From Amycolatopsis thermalba (lineage in GTDB: Bacteria > Actinomycetota > Actinomycetes > Mycobacteriales > Pseudonocardiaceae), in assembly GCF_003385215.1 (NCBI RefSeq), contig NZ_PQHW01000005.1, forward strand, positions 81,211 to 145,210: a stretch of DNA of 64,000 nucleotides, in the 5' to 3' direction. The notes under the pieces were generated by a model. That model ran no database searches, had not been told where the DNA came from, and saw nothing but the letters and a program-made list of their open reading frames with translations. Within the stretch, counting starts at the first letter, position 1. The number at the start of each line of letters is the position of its first letter. Positions 26,886 to 34,677 of the stretch are shown one piece after another. Position numbers and translations under genes: made by a program.

Positions 26886-27745
26886 CCAGCACGACCCTGA
26901 TCGGCCTGGGCCCGATGGGACAGGCCATGGTGCGGGTGCTGCTCGACCACGGCACCGAAGTCACCGTGTGGAACCGCACGAAGAGCCGCGCCGACGACGT
27001 CGTCGCCCGCGGCGCCGTCCTCGCCGCCACCCCCGCCGAGGCGGTGAAGGCGGCCGAGCTGGTGATCCTCAGCCTCACCGACTACCAGGCGATGTACGAC
27101 GTGCTCGCCGACGCCGGCGAGGCACTGGCCGGACGCGTCGTGGTGAACCTCAGCTCGGACACCCCGCAGCGCACCCGGGAAGCGGCGGCGTGGCTCGCCG
27201 AACGCGGTGCGACCCTGGTGGCCGGCGGGATCATGGTCCCGGCGCCGCTCGTCGGAGCGGAGGCCTCCTACGTCTTCTACAGCGGGCCCCGCGACGTCTT
27301 CGAGGCGCACGAGCCGGTGCTGCGGCACATCGGCCGGCCGGAGTACCTGGGGGAGGACCACGGCCTGGCGCAGCTGTTCTACCAGGCCGCGCTCACGATC
27401 TTCCTCACCTCGCTGTCGTCCTACCTGCAGGCGTTCGCGCTGCTGGAGGCCGAGGGCGCCGAGCCGGAGCGGCTGGTGCCGTTCGCGAAGGAGGCCGCGG
27501 GGCTGGGGGCGACGTACCTGGACGAGACCGTGGCGCACCTCCGCGCGCGTACCTACCCCGGCGACCTGAGCACGGCCACCATGATGGGCGCGACCGCGGA
27601 CCACATCGTGCAGGCCAGCCGGGACGCGGGCGTGGACCTCGCCCTGCCCGAGGCCGTCAAGTCCCACTACGACCGCGCGATCGCCGCGGGCCACGGCCGG
27701 GACAACTGGACCAGCCTGTGGGAAGTCGTCGCCAAGCGCCGGTGA
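26882..27745 (+). CDS. Imine reductase-like NADPH oxidoreductase, Tyr type
   Basis: 287 residues, translationally coupled to the previous gene (4-bp ATGA overlap). The NADPH-binding half carries GLGPMGQAMVRVLLDHGTEV and TVWNRTKSRADDVVARGA; the middle carries VAGGIMVPAPLVGAEASYVF and YSG. In the C-terminal domain the catalytic region reads LAQLFYQAALTIFLTSLSSY, with Tyr where the upstream paralogue has Asp, as in S-type IREDs. The pair would thus hold both classic active-site versions, possibly forming a heterodimer, since IREDs exchange domains on dimerising (inference). Confidence 0.85.
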   Translation: MTSTTLIGLGPMGQAMVRVLLDHGTEVTVWNRTKSRADDVVARGAVLAATPAEAVKAAELVILSLTDYQAMYDVLADAGEALAGRVVVNLSSDTPQRTREAAAWLAERGATLVAGGIMVPAPLVGAEASYVFYSGPRDVFEAHEPVLRHIGRPEYLGEDHGLAQLFYQAALTIFLTSLSSYLQAFALLEAEGAEPERLVPFAKEAAGLGATYLDETVAHLRARTYPGDLSTATMMGATADHIVQASRDAGVDLALPEAVKSHYDRAIAAGHGRDNWTSLWEVVAKRR

Positions 27746-27782
27746 TCGGTGACGGATTTTTTCCGGCGGGCTGTCGAATCCG

Positions 27783-28040
27783 GTGGTGCTCGATCGATGC
27801 AGTGGTGACAGCACCGCCGGATCCACCGCGGCCGCCTACGAGATCAAGGGCCGCGAGCAGGGCGAGGCCACCGCGATGCTGCTGGGGCGGGTCAGCTACC
27901 AGGCGTTCTCCCCGGTCTGGCCGGGCATGACCGAGGAGTTCGCCGGCTACCACGCGATGCCGAAGTACGTCGTGTCGGCGACGCTGCCCGCCAGTCCTGC
28001 TCGAACGGGATCCAGAAGCTGGTCTACGACGTGGTCCGGT
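27783..28040 (+). pseudogene. Fragment of a DHFR/RibD-like gene
   Basis: Only the middle of a RibD-C-type reductase is left: AAYEIKGREQGEATAMLLGR, VSYQAFSPVWPGMTEEFAGY and HAMPKYVVSATL. The first ~50 residues with the usual SLDGYIA motif are missing, and after VSATL the homology stops. A few bases later, in another frame, comes IQKLVYDVVR then a stop; that text resembles the start of such proteins (KLVYDVxxSLDG), as if the gene had been deleted and permuted. It overlaps the 3' end of the GreA-like gene on the other strand. Confidence 0.65.
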
Positions 28041-28500
28041 GATCCCGCCGGGGTTCTCCGGCGGACCGCTGGTGGGCGTGGCGCCCGTAGGGCACGGCGC
28101 TCACCAGCGTCACCCGCACCGTCGCGCCGCTGGGGACCGGGTACGTCCGGGACTCGCCCTGGCGGGCGCCGGTCAGGGCGCGGCCCAGCGGGGAGTCGGG
28201 GGAGTAGACCTCCAGGTCGTCGCCCGCCCCCTCGCGCACCCCGAGGAGGAAGGTTTCCGTCTCGGGGTCGTCGTCGAACCGGACGGTGAGCACCATGCCG
28301 GGTTCGGCGATGCCGTCGTCGGGCGGGGCCTGCCCGACGACGGCGCGGCGCAGCAGGTCCTCCAGCTCGCGGGTGCGCGCTTTCCGCCGCCGCAGCCCGG
28401 TTTCCCGGTCCTCCGGGTCGTGGTCGTGTGCGGCGCGCAGCGCGGTCAGCTCGGCACGCAGGCGCGCGTATGCTTCCTCGGTCAGCCACACGGTGTCCAT
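28024..28500 (-). CDS. GreA/GreB-family transcript cleavage-like factor
   Basis: 158 residues from ATG 28500 (GAGGAAACCC upstream). The N-terminal coiled coil begins MDTVWLTEEAYARLRAELTA and continues with KARTRELEDLLRRAVVGQAP. The C-terminal FKBP-like domain reads GMVLTVRFDDDPETETFLLG, VYSPDSPLGRALTGARQGES, then TYPVPSGATVRVTLVSAVPY. Gre factors insert the coiled coil into the RNA polymerase secondary channel; the acidic tip is not obvious here, so the effect on RNA polymerase is uncertain. The frame stays open upstream to 28662 (see next entry). Downstream of the amino-acid dehydrogenase gene. Confidence 0.8.
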   Translation of the reverse strand: MDTVWLTEEAYARLRAELTALRAAHDHDPEDRETGLRRRKARTRELEDLLRRAVVGQAPPDDGIAEPGMVLTVRFDDDPETETFLLGVREGAGDDLEVYSPDSPLGRALTGARQGESRTYPVPSGATVRVTLVSAVPYGRHAHQRSAGEPRRDHRTTS

Positions 28501-28662
28501 CGGGTTTCCTCGTTCGTTCGGCCGGGCGGCGGTGCGCCGCCGGAGCAGGGTGGCGTTCGCGTCGCCGGCGAAACCGGCCGCGACGCGCAGCAGGATGTCT
28601 CGTTCCACGCGCAGCAACGCGTTCTCCGCGCGGAGGAACTCCAGGTCCTCTGTGGATCCCAT
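28501..28662 (-). other. In-frame coiled-coil segment upstream of the GreA-like gene
   Basis: From ATG 28662, nine bases after the dehydrogenase stop, 54 codons run in frame into the GreA-like start without a stop. They encode a coiled coil (EDLEFLRAENALLRVERDIL, LRVAAGFAGDANA) that closely recalls the end of IS3-type OrfA transposases (LRxENxxLxxERDILKKA). Third positions are GC-biased, so it may be translated, either as an N-terminal extension or as a remnant of an OrfA gene. No inverted repeats of an IS were found around it. Confidence 0.45.
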
Positions 28663-28670
28663 CGGCCGGC

Positions 28671-29930
28671 TCACCGCAGCGGGTCGAACGGCCGCAGTGC
28701 TTCCGGCTGTTTGCCGGTGACGATGCGCTCGGCGAGCAGCTTCCCGGTGACCGGCCCCTGGGTGAAGCCCCACATGCCGTGCCCGCCCGCGACGAACACG
28801 CCCGGCTCGGCGGTGGCGCCGATGACCGGGAGCCCGTCGCTGGTGACCGGTCGCGGGCCCACCCAGGTGTCGCTGCGCTCGTCCCAGCGCACGCCCGCGA
28901 AAAACGGGGCCGCCGACCGGACGATCGCCTGCACGCGCCGCTCGTCGGGTGGATCGTCGGGACCGCGGAACTCCATCGTCCCGGCCACCCGCATCGCGTC
29001 CCGGTAGGGCGTGCACGCGACGCGGACGGTGGGCAGGTACACCGGCTGCCGCAGCGGTGTCTCCGTCGGGACCGTGAAGGAGTAGCCGCGCCCGGCCCGC
29101 ACCGGTACGCGGACGCCGAGTTTCCCGGCCAGGCGGCTGATCCAGGCTCCCGTCGCGAGGACGGCGACGTTGGCCGAGAAGCTCACGTTGTCGCGGGAGA
29201 CGACCGTGACCGCGTGCCGGTGGTGGCGGATCGACCGCACGTCGAACCCGGCGCGGATCGTGCCGCCGCGATGGCGCACCGAGTCGGCCAGCGCCCGCAC
29301 GAACCGCGCGGGGGCGACGTAACGCTGGCCGGACAGCTGGATTCCGGCTCCGGCGCGTTCGGACAGCTGCGGCAGGCGCGCGCGGACCTCGCTCGCGGTC
29401 AGGCCGGTGTGATCGGCCCGCGCTCCGGCCGCGGCGAAGCGCCGCAGCTCGGCGAGCAGTGTCGCGGCCTCGCCTGCCGAGCCGAACACCGCGGTGACCG
29501 GGGCCTCGACGGTCTCGGCCACCACGCCGCCGCGGGTGAGGGTGTCGAAGGCGTCGAGGCAGTCGTCGTTCAGCGCCACGCCGGCGGAGACCACCCGGCG
29601 CCACGCGGGCCAGGTGCAGTGGGCGGCGAAGCGCAGCAGGAACGACCACAGCGCCGGGTCGGCGGTCCGCGGCACGTGCAGCGGCGCGTCGCGCTGCAGG
29701 AGCGAGGCGAGCCCGGCCCGCCGCACGCCGGGTTCGTTGAGCGGGATCGCGAGCCCCGGCGAGAGCCAGCCGGCGTTGCCCCACGACGCGCCCGCGGCGA
29801 CGCCCTTGCGGTCCAGCACGGTCACCCGCACCCCGTGTTCCTGCAGGAACCAGGCCGTCGACAGCCCGACGATCCCGGCGCCGACCACGACGGCGGAGCG
29901 TGGTCCCGCACCTCGAGCGGCCTCGTTCAC
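28671..29930 (-). CDS. FAD-dependent D-amino-acid dehydrogenase (DadA-like)
   Basis: 419 residues. The FAD-binding motif is GAGIVGLSTAWFLQEHGVRV near residue 17. Further DAO-family blocks are GASWGNAGWLSPGLAIPLNE, VAVLATGAWI, AGRGYSFTVP, and a C-terminal VGPRPVTSDGLPVIGATAEP with FVAGGHGMWGFTQGPVTGKL. These fit membrane-peripheral DadA-type enzymes that deaminate D-amino acids, although proline-like or other amine substrates are possible. GTG 29930 follows AGGGAGG. Divergent from a PucR-family regulator, which is its likely controller. Confidence 0.88.
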   Translation of the reverse strand: MNEAARGAGPRSAVVVGAGIVGLSTAWFLQEHGVRVTVLDRKGVAAGASWGNAGWLSPGLAIPLNEPGVRRAGLASLLQRDAPLHVPRTADPALWSFLLRFAAHCTWPAWRRVVSAGVALNDDCLDAFDTLTRGGVVAETVEAPVTAVFGSAGEAATLLAELRRFAAAGARADHTGLTASEVRARLPQLSERAGAGIQLSGQRYVAPARFVRALADSVRHRGGTIRAGFDVRSIRHHRHAVTVVSRDNVSFSANVAVLATGAWISRLAGKLGVRVPVRAGRGYSFTVPTETPLRQPVYLPTVRVACTPYRDAMRVAGTMEFRGPDDPPDERRVQAIVRSAAPFFAGVRWDERSDTWVGPRPVTSDGLPVIGATAEPGVFVAGGHGMWGFTQGPVTGKLLAERIVTGKQPEALRPFDPLR

Positions 29931-30037
29931 CGGCAACCTCCCTGACTCGGCGTTCCGACCCGAGCATCGCGCCGCCGAGCCGGGCACAGGGTGTCCCGAA
30001 CGCACAATTTGCCGGATTCGGTTTGTAGGATCCGCAC

Positions 30038-31546
30038 ATGGTCAAGCTCGACCGTCTGATCACGATCCTCGGCACCTACGGCGCCCGCCTGCTCGGGACC
30101 GCCGACCGCGAGGTCGAGCTGCGCAGCGTCGCCCTGCACGACCCGGTGCGGCAGGAGTCCGGGGTGGGCGACATCTTCCTCGCCGTCGGCGTGCCCACGG
30201 TGTCCGAGGCGATCCGGCTCGCCCGGCAGGCCCGGGCGGTGGTGCTGGTCGTGCGCACCACCGAGGAGCCCGCGCCGGACCCGGACGGGATGGCCGTGCT
30301 GGTGGCCGACCCGAGCGTGTCCTGGAGCCAGGTCGCCGGCGTGGTGTACGGGCTGGTGCTGGAGGGGCGCGAGACCGAGTCCGGCCGCGGCCCGGCCGAC
30401 CTGTCCGCCCTGGCCGACACCATCGCCGCGGCGGTCGGCGGACCGGTCACCATCGAGGACCAGCTGTCCCGCGTGATGGCCTACTCCAGCGAGCAGCGCG
30501 AAGCCGATCCGGCGCGGCACGACACCATCCTGGGCCGCCGCGTGCCGGACCGGGTGCGGGCCCTGTTCGAGCGGCAGGGCGTGTTCACGCACCTCGCCCG
30601 CTCCGACGAGCCGCTGTTCGTGCCGGCCTCACCCGAGCACGGGCTGCACGGCCGCTCGGTCGTCGCGGTCCGGGCGGGCCGGGAGCTGCTGGGATCGGTG
30701 TGGGTGTCGTGCACCGCGCCGCTGGACGCCGCGCGGGCGCGCATCCTCACCGACGGGGCGCGCACGGTGGCGCTGCACCTGCTGCGCTGGCGGGTCAGCG
30801 CGGACCTGGAGCGGCAGGTCGAGTCGGAGCTGGTCATCCAGCTCCTCGAAGGCGATCCGGACGCGGACGCGGTGATCCGGAAGCTGGGCCTGCCCGCGTC
30901 CGGGCTGCGGGTCGTCGCGGTGCAGGCGCACACCGAGGCCGAGCGCAACGCCGGTCTGCTGCTCGCGTTCGAGCGCGCCACGACCGGCTTCGGGTGGTCG
31001 CGCGTCGGGCGCAGCACCCTGTTCGGCAACACCGTCTACACCGTGCTGCCCGCCGCCGATCCCGCCCCGGCGTTCCACTGGGTGCGGCAACTCGTCACCG
31101 GCCTGCCCGCGCACCTGCGCGTCACGGCCGGGGTGTCCGGGGAGTGCGAGGTCGCGGAGCTGCCGGCCGGCCGCCGGGAGTCCGACGAGTGCCTGACGTT
31201 GCACGACCGCCTCGGCCACACCGAAGCCGTGTGCTACGACGATTCCTGGCACCAGGTGCTCCTGCAGCGCCTGCGTTCCGCCGCGGCGACCGGCCGGATC
31301 CCCGCCCGCGGCCCGGTGGCGCGGCTGGCCGGACACGACGCCGCGCACGGCACCGAGCTGCTCCCGACGCTGCGGGCCTGGCTGGAGGCCCAGGGCGACC
31401 TGGTCGGCGCGGCCGCCGCGCTGGACGTCCACCAGAACACGGTCCGCAACCGTTTGCGCCGCGTCACGGCGGCGGTCCCCGGCCTGGACCTCACCGACCC
31501 CGCCCGGCGGCTGGCGATGCTGATCGCGCTGGCCGTGCACGAGTAG
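30038..31546 (+). CDS. PucR-family transcriptional regulator
   Basis: 502 residues with the PucR/CdaR layout: an N-terminal PucR-like domain (~1-110), a GGDEF-like degenerate middle part (~270-400), and the C-terminal HTH_30 (LLPTLRAWLEAQGDLVGAAA, ALDVHQNTVRNRLRRVTAAV). PucR proteins respond to purine, amino-acid or similar catabolic substrates. Divergent from the D-amino-acid dehydrogenase gene, 107 bp apart. ATG 30038. The stop abuts that of the convergent cation transporter. Confidence 0.9.
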   Translation: MVKLDRLITILGTYGARLLGTADREVELRSVALHDPVRQESGVGDIFLAVGVPTVSEAIRLARQARAVVLVVRTTEEPAPDPDGMAVLVADPSVSWSQVAGVVYGLVLEGRETESGRGPADLSALADTIAAAVGGPVTIEDQLSRVMAYSSEQREADPARHDTILGRRVPDRVRALFERQGVFTHLARSDEPLFVPASPEHGLHGRSVVAVRAGRELLGSVWVSCTAPLDAARARILTDGARTVALHLLRWRVSADLERQVESELVIQLLEGDPDADAVIRKLGLPASGLRVVAVQAHTEAERNAGLLLAFERATTGFGWSRVGRSTLFGNTVYTVLPAADPAPAFHWVRQLVTGLPAHLRVTAGVSGECEVAELPAGRRESDECLTLHDRLGHTEAVCYDDSWHQVLLQRLRSAAATGRIPARGPVARLAGHDAAHGTELLPTLRAWLEAQGDLVGAAAALDVHQNTVRNRLRRVTAAVPGLDLTDPARRLAMLIALAVHE

Positions 31547-31547
31547 G

Positions 31548-32207
31548 TCAGCAGCAGTGCTCGCCGCGCCAGGCTTCGCGGCCTTCCTTCACCGCCACCG
31601 CGGCGATGACCAGCGCGACGACCGGATCGGCCCAGGACCAGCCGAACAGCGAGTTGAGCAGCAGCCCGATCAGCAGCACGCCGGACAGGTAGGTGCAGAG
31701 CAGGGTCTGCTTGGAGTCGGCGACCGCGCTGGCCGAGCCGAGTTCCCGGCCGGCGCGCCGCTGGGCGTCGGACAGGAACGGCATGACCAGCAGCGACACC
31801 GCGGCCAGCGCGATCCCCACCGTGGAGTGCTCGGCCGCCTCGGCGCCGAGCAGGCCGCGCACGGACTCGACGGTGACGTAGGCGGCCAGCGCGAAGAACG
31901 ACACCGCGATCACCTTCAGCGCCACCCGCTCGCGGGCCTCCGGATCGGCGCCGGAGAACTGCCAGGCGACCGCGGCGGCCGAGGCGACCTCGATCACCGA
32001 GTCCAGCCCGAACCCGATCAACGCCGTCGACGAGGCGACCGTGCCGGCCGAGATGGCGACCACGGCTTCGATGACGTTGTAGGTGATGGTGGCGGCGACC
32101 AGCAACCGGACGCGGCGCTCGAGGGTGGCTCGCCGCCCGGTGGGGGCGGCGGCAGGGGCGCAGCAGTCGTCTTGCGTGGTCGCGGGCGGGTTGCGTGGCT
32201 CGGTCAT
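31548..32207 (-). CDS. CDF-family-like heavy-metal cation transporter
   Basis: 219 residues with about six membrane helices. GFGLDSVIEVASAAAVAWQF and ASAVADSKQTLLCTYLSGVL are the paired metal-site helices of this small cation-diffusion-facilitator subgroup. Cysteine-rich ends (DDCCAP near residue 14, EHCC at the C-terminus) suggest binding of soft metals such as Cd, Pb or Zn. ATG 32207 overlaps the stop of the upstream cmtR gene by 4 bp, so both are made from one message. Role inferred: efflux of the metal sensed by CmtR. Confidence 0.87.
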   Translation of the reverse strand: MTEPRNPPATTQDDCCAPAAAPTGRRATLERRVRLLVAATITYNVIEAVVAISAGTVASSTALIGFGLDSVIEVASAAAVAWQFSGADPEARERVALKVIAVSFFALAAYVTVESVRGLLGAEAAEHSTVGIALAAVSLLVMPFLSDAQRRAGRELGSASAVADSKQTLLCTYLSGVLLIGLLLNSLFGWSWADPVVALVIAAVAVKEGREAWRGEHCC

Positions 32208-32542
32208 GCGGTCACGCTCGGGGCCGGCTCGTCCAGGCAGGGCTCGCCGGTGTCCACCGCCAGCACGACGTGCACCAGCTCGCTCAGCGCCTTCTCCAGG
32301 TGCGGGTCCGCCAGCTCGTACCGCACCTGCCGCCCCTCGTAGGAGGCCACCACGAGGCCGCACCCACGCAGGCAGGCCAGGTGGTTGGACACGTTCGAGC
32401 GGGACAGTCCCAGCTCCGCGGCCAGCCGTCCCGGGTAGCGCACGCCGTCCAGCAACGCGACCAGGATCCGGCATCGCGTCGGGTCGGCGAGCGCGCGGCC
32501 CAGCCGGGCCAGCGCGGCGCCCCGCGTCTCACAGGTCAGCAC
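32204..32542 (-). CDS. cmtR: Cd/Pb-sensing ArsR-family repressor CmtR
   Basis: 112 residues, strikingly like mycobacterial CmtR throughout (MLTCETRGAALARLGRALAD, PTRCRILVALLDGV, LGLSRSNVSNHLACLRGCG). All three known Cd/Pb ligands are in place: Cys57 and Cys61 in the recognition helix and Cys102 in the C-terminal tail (AVDTGEPC). Metal binding releases CmtR from DNA. The downstream CDF-like transporter is coupled to it, so the pair is a metal-responsive efflux operon. Confidence 0.95.
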   Translation of the reverse strand: MLTCETRGAALARLGRALADPTRCRILVALLDGVRYPGRLAAELGLSRSNVSNHLACLRGCGLVVASYEGRQVRYELADPHLEKALSELVHVVLAVDTGEPCLDEPAPSVTA

Positions 32543-32670
32543 ACGGCGAACAGTACAGCGGACGCTGACATGACGGCAAGGGGCACGGGGCCGGCGATGA
32601 TCGGCGCGGGCGCGCTACCCGGGCCGCACCCCGGCGTGGGACCGTCACTGTCGTCCGGAAGTGCCGGGGG

Positions 32671-33750
32671 TCAGCGGCTGAGCGGGATGCGCATGAGGTC
32701 GTTGCCGACGATCACCTCGCCGTCGAAGCCCCGGCTCGCCTGAGCGTGCCAGGACGCGTCGGGGATCGCCTTGAGGCCGGGCGCCAGGTGAGACAGCACG
32801 AGGGTGCGGACGCCGGCCGGCTGGGCGATCTCGCCGCCGAGGCGGGTGACGTCGGAGTGGCTCTCCCGGTGGTGGCGCAGCTGTTCGGGGGTGAGGCCGC
32901 CGAACTGCTCGACGATCCGCAGGTCGATCGCCTCGTGCACGAGGATGTCGGCGCCCCGGGCGAGGGTGACCATGTTCGGGGTGATGGTGGTGTCGCCGCT
33001 GATCACGACCGAGCCGTAGGCGGTGTCGAAGCGGAAGGCGAACGACGGGAACACCGGCGGGTGCCGCACGAGGATCGCGCTGACCGACACGTGATCGTCG
33101 GCCACGACCGGGAACGGCCGCATCGGCGGGGCCATCTCGCCGAGCGGGCTCGCACCGACGTCGGGCACCGCGATCTCGTGCACCCGGTACAGATCGCGGA
33201 TGTCGGGCCAGGCCTCGTCGCGCATGCGGAGGTTGACGTCGTAGGCGGTGGCGGCGAGCGAGTTCGCGAAGAAGCCCGCCAGCCCGGGCGTCGGGTTGCC
33301 CGGCTCGACGGTGCCGGCCGGCTTGCCGGACGAGGGCTCGGGCAGCGCGCCGGCCGGGCCGGGGCCGTAGAAGTCGATCGGGTGGGTCAGCCCGTTGACA
33401 CCACCGAACCGCAGCCACAGCAGCGTGTACAGGTCCGCCAGGTGGTCGGAGTGCAGGTGGGTGACGAAGACCTTGCCGAGCGTGCCGATGTCCACACCGG
33501 ACTGCTGGAGCCGGCCGAACGCGCCGTGCCCGAAGTCGACGAGGTAGGTGCGCCCGTCGACGACGAGCGCGGTGGCGATGCCGGAGCGGCCCGCCATCGG
33601 GACCGGGCCGGCGGCGGTGCCGAGCAGTACGAGATGGGCGCCGGTGCGGGGGACCGCGGTCTCGGCGGCGGCCTGCCCGGCGCCCAGGAAGGGGAGGGCG
33701 CCGGAGACCGCGGCGGCGGATTTGAGGACGCGGCGGCGGGAGATGATCAC
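32671..33750 (-). CDS. Tat-exported metallo-beta-lactamase-fold hydrolase (RNase Z-like)
   Basis: 359 residues. Twin-arginine signal at the start (SRRRVLKSAAAVSGALPFLG). The metal site is THLHSDHLADLYTLLW (HxHxDH), with further ligands in VVISGDTTIT and VLSHLAPG, as in the arylsulfatase/RNase Z-like branch. An exported hydrolase of this branch probably acts on small esters, phosphodiesters or sulfates. Start GTG 33750. The intergenic stretch to the TetR gene holds two ATAC-N6-GTAT dyads, suggesting TetR control. Confidence 0.85.
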   Translation of the reverse strand: MIISRRRVLKSAAAVSGALPFLGAGQAAAETAVPRTGAHLVLLGTAAGPVPMAGRSGIATALVVDGRTYLVDFGHGAFGRLQQSGVDIGTLGKVFVTHLHSDHLADLYTLLWLRFGGVNGLTHPIDFYGPGPAGALPEPSSGKPAGTVEPGNPTPGLAGFFANSLAATAYDVNLRMRDEAWPDIRDLYRVHEIAVPDVGASPLGEMAPPMRPFPVVADDHVSVSAILVRHPPVFPSFAFRFDTAYGSVVISGDTTITPNMVTLARGADILVHEAIDLRIVEQFGGLTPEQLRHHRESHSDVTRLGGEIAQPAGVRTLVLSHLAPGLKAIPDASWHAQASRGFDGEVIVGNDLMRIPLSR

Positions 33751-33760
33751 GAAGCCGACG

Positions 33761-33791
33761 ATACCCGTGGGTATTGAATACCGGCAAGTAT
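33761..33791. promoter_or_regulatory. Two ATAC-N6-GTAT dyads upstream of the MBL-fold gene
   Basis: ATACCCGTGGGTAT at 33761-33774 and ATACCGGCAAGTAT at 33778-33791 lie between the hydrolase start and the TetR stop. A related ATACTTCCGGTAT stands upstream of the TetR gene itself (34440-34452). Shared half-sites make them candidate TetR operators. Confidence 0.55.
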
Positions 33792-33797
33792 CGAAAC

Positions 33798-34400
33798 TCA
33801 GCGGATCAGGCCGCGCAGCGTGGTCGTGAAGACGGCGGCCACGGCGGCCCGGTCGACCTGCTCCGGATCGGTGCCGTGCTCCAGCGCGAGCCCGAGCCGC
33901 AGCGACTGCAGCGTCAGCGCGATCTGCTCCGGGGGCACGGCGAGTTCGATGCCGTACTCCTCGCAGGTCCGGGCGACCTGGGCGGCCAGCTCGTCGCGCA
34001 GCGCCCGGCGCACCTCCACGTAAACCGCACGCACGGCGGGATCGTGACCGGCCTGCTGGCCGATCTCGACCAGCAGCCGCCCCCAGGTGTCCTGCTCGAC
34101 GATCCCGCGGGCGACGACCTCCGCGATGTCCTCCACGGCCCGCTCCGGCGCCTTCCCGGCGCGCAGTTCGAGCGCGCTCGCCGCGAACCGGGTGCGCACG
34201 TGCTGGTCGATCAGCTCCGCGAGCAGAGCCTGCTTGCTGGCGAAGTTGGAGTACACCGCACCCTTGGTGAACCCGGCGGCGTGCGCGATCTCGTCCAGCC
34301 TCGCCGCCTGGTACCCCCGCTCGGCGAACACCTTCGCGGCGGCCTCGAGCAGGCGCCGCCGCACCTCCTCGCGCGGGACGCGGGGAACCGGGCCGCTCAT
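33798..34400 (-). CDS. TetR/AcrR-family transcriptional regulator
   Basis: 200 residues. HTH region AARLDEIAHAAGFTKGAVYS followed by NFASKQALLAELIDQHV, then an all-helical ligand domain with LLVEIGQQAGHDPAVRAVYV. ATG 34400 was chosen; the frame runs further upstream into the region of the operator-like dyad without coding look. It precedes the exported hydrolase on the same strand (47 bp gap holding two dyads), so likely targets are that gene and itself. Confidence 0.88.
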   Translation of the reverse strand: MSGPVPRVPREEVRRRLLEAAAKVFAERGYQAARLDEIAHAAGFTKGAVYSNFASKQALLAELIDQHVRTRFAASALELRAGKAPERAVEDIAEVVARGIVEQDTWGRLLVEIGQQAGHDPAVRAVYVEVRRALRDELAAQVARTCEEYGIELAVPPEQIALTLQSLRLGLALEHGTDPEQVDRAAVAAVFTTTLRGLIR

Positions 34401-34439
34401 GTCGTCCTCGTCCGGGGCGCTGTGCACATGCGCAGGACG

Positions 34440-34452
34440 ATACTTCCGGTAT
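34440..34452. promoter_or_regulatory. Third ATAC…GTAT dyad, upstream of the TetR gene
   Basis: ATAC-TTCCG-GTAT, 40 bp upstream of the TetR start, matches the half-sites of the two dyads at 33761-33791 (spacer one base shorter). It fits autoregulation. Confidence 0.45.
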
Positions 34453-34517
34453 GCGCGCCGCGGATTCGCCTGGCAGCCGCTACTTCGGGTGCGCACACCG
34501 CATCCGGGTGACCACTC

Positions 34518-34547
34518 TTTACAGTCATGTCCGCTTTGCCGGATACT
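34518..34547 (+). promoter_or_regulatory. Sigma-70-type promoter for the terC transcript
   Basis: TTTACA at 34518-34523, 18-bp spacer, GATACT at 34542-34547. The expected start point falls at about 34554, exactly where the riboswitch core begins. Confidence 0.65.
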
Positions 34548-34552
34548 GGATC

Positions 34553-34663
34553 GCGAGGGGAGTACTTCCCAAGGTCCTGACCGGTCAGTACGGACACCCG
34601 TGTGTCCCCGGCAGGGCGCCCGGTCTCACCGGGTGAAGGAGACCTCGGACGCTGACCGTGTTC
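34553..34663 (+). ncRNA. yybP-ykoY-type Mn2+ riboswitch (candidate)
   Basis: The 5' UTR of terC begins GAGGGGAGTA (34555-34564), the conserved opening of yybP-ykoY elements. It continues through paired arms, including the palindrome CTGACCGGTCAG (34577-34588) and CCCGGTCTCACCGGG, to a 3' conserved-looking GAAGGAGACCTCGGAC (34635-34650). The family senses Mn2+ and classically controls TerC/MntP-type exporters, exactly the gene that follows. Recognised by eye only; secondary structure was not computed. Confidence 0.7.
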
Positions 34664-34677
34664 GAGGAGGCCCCTCC

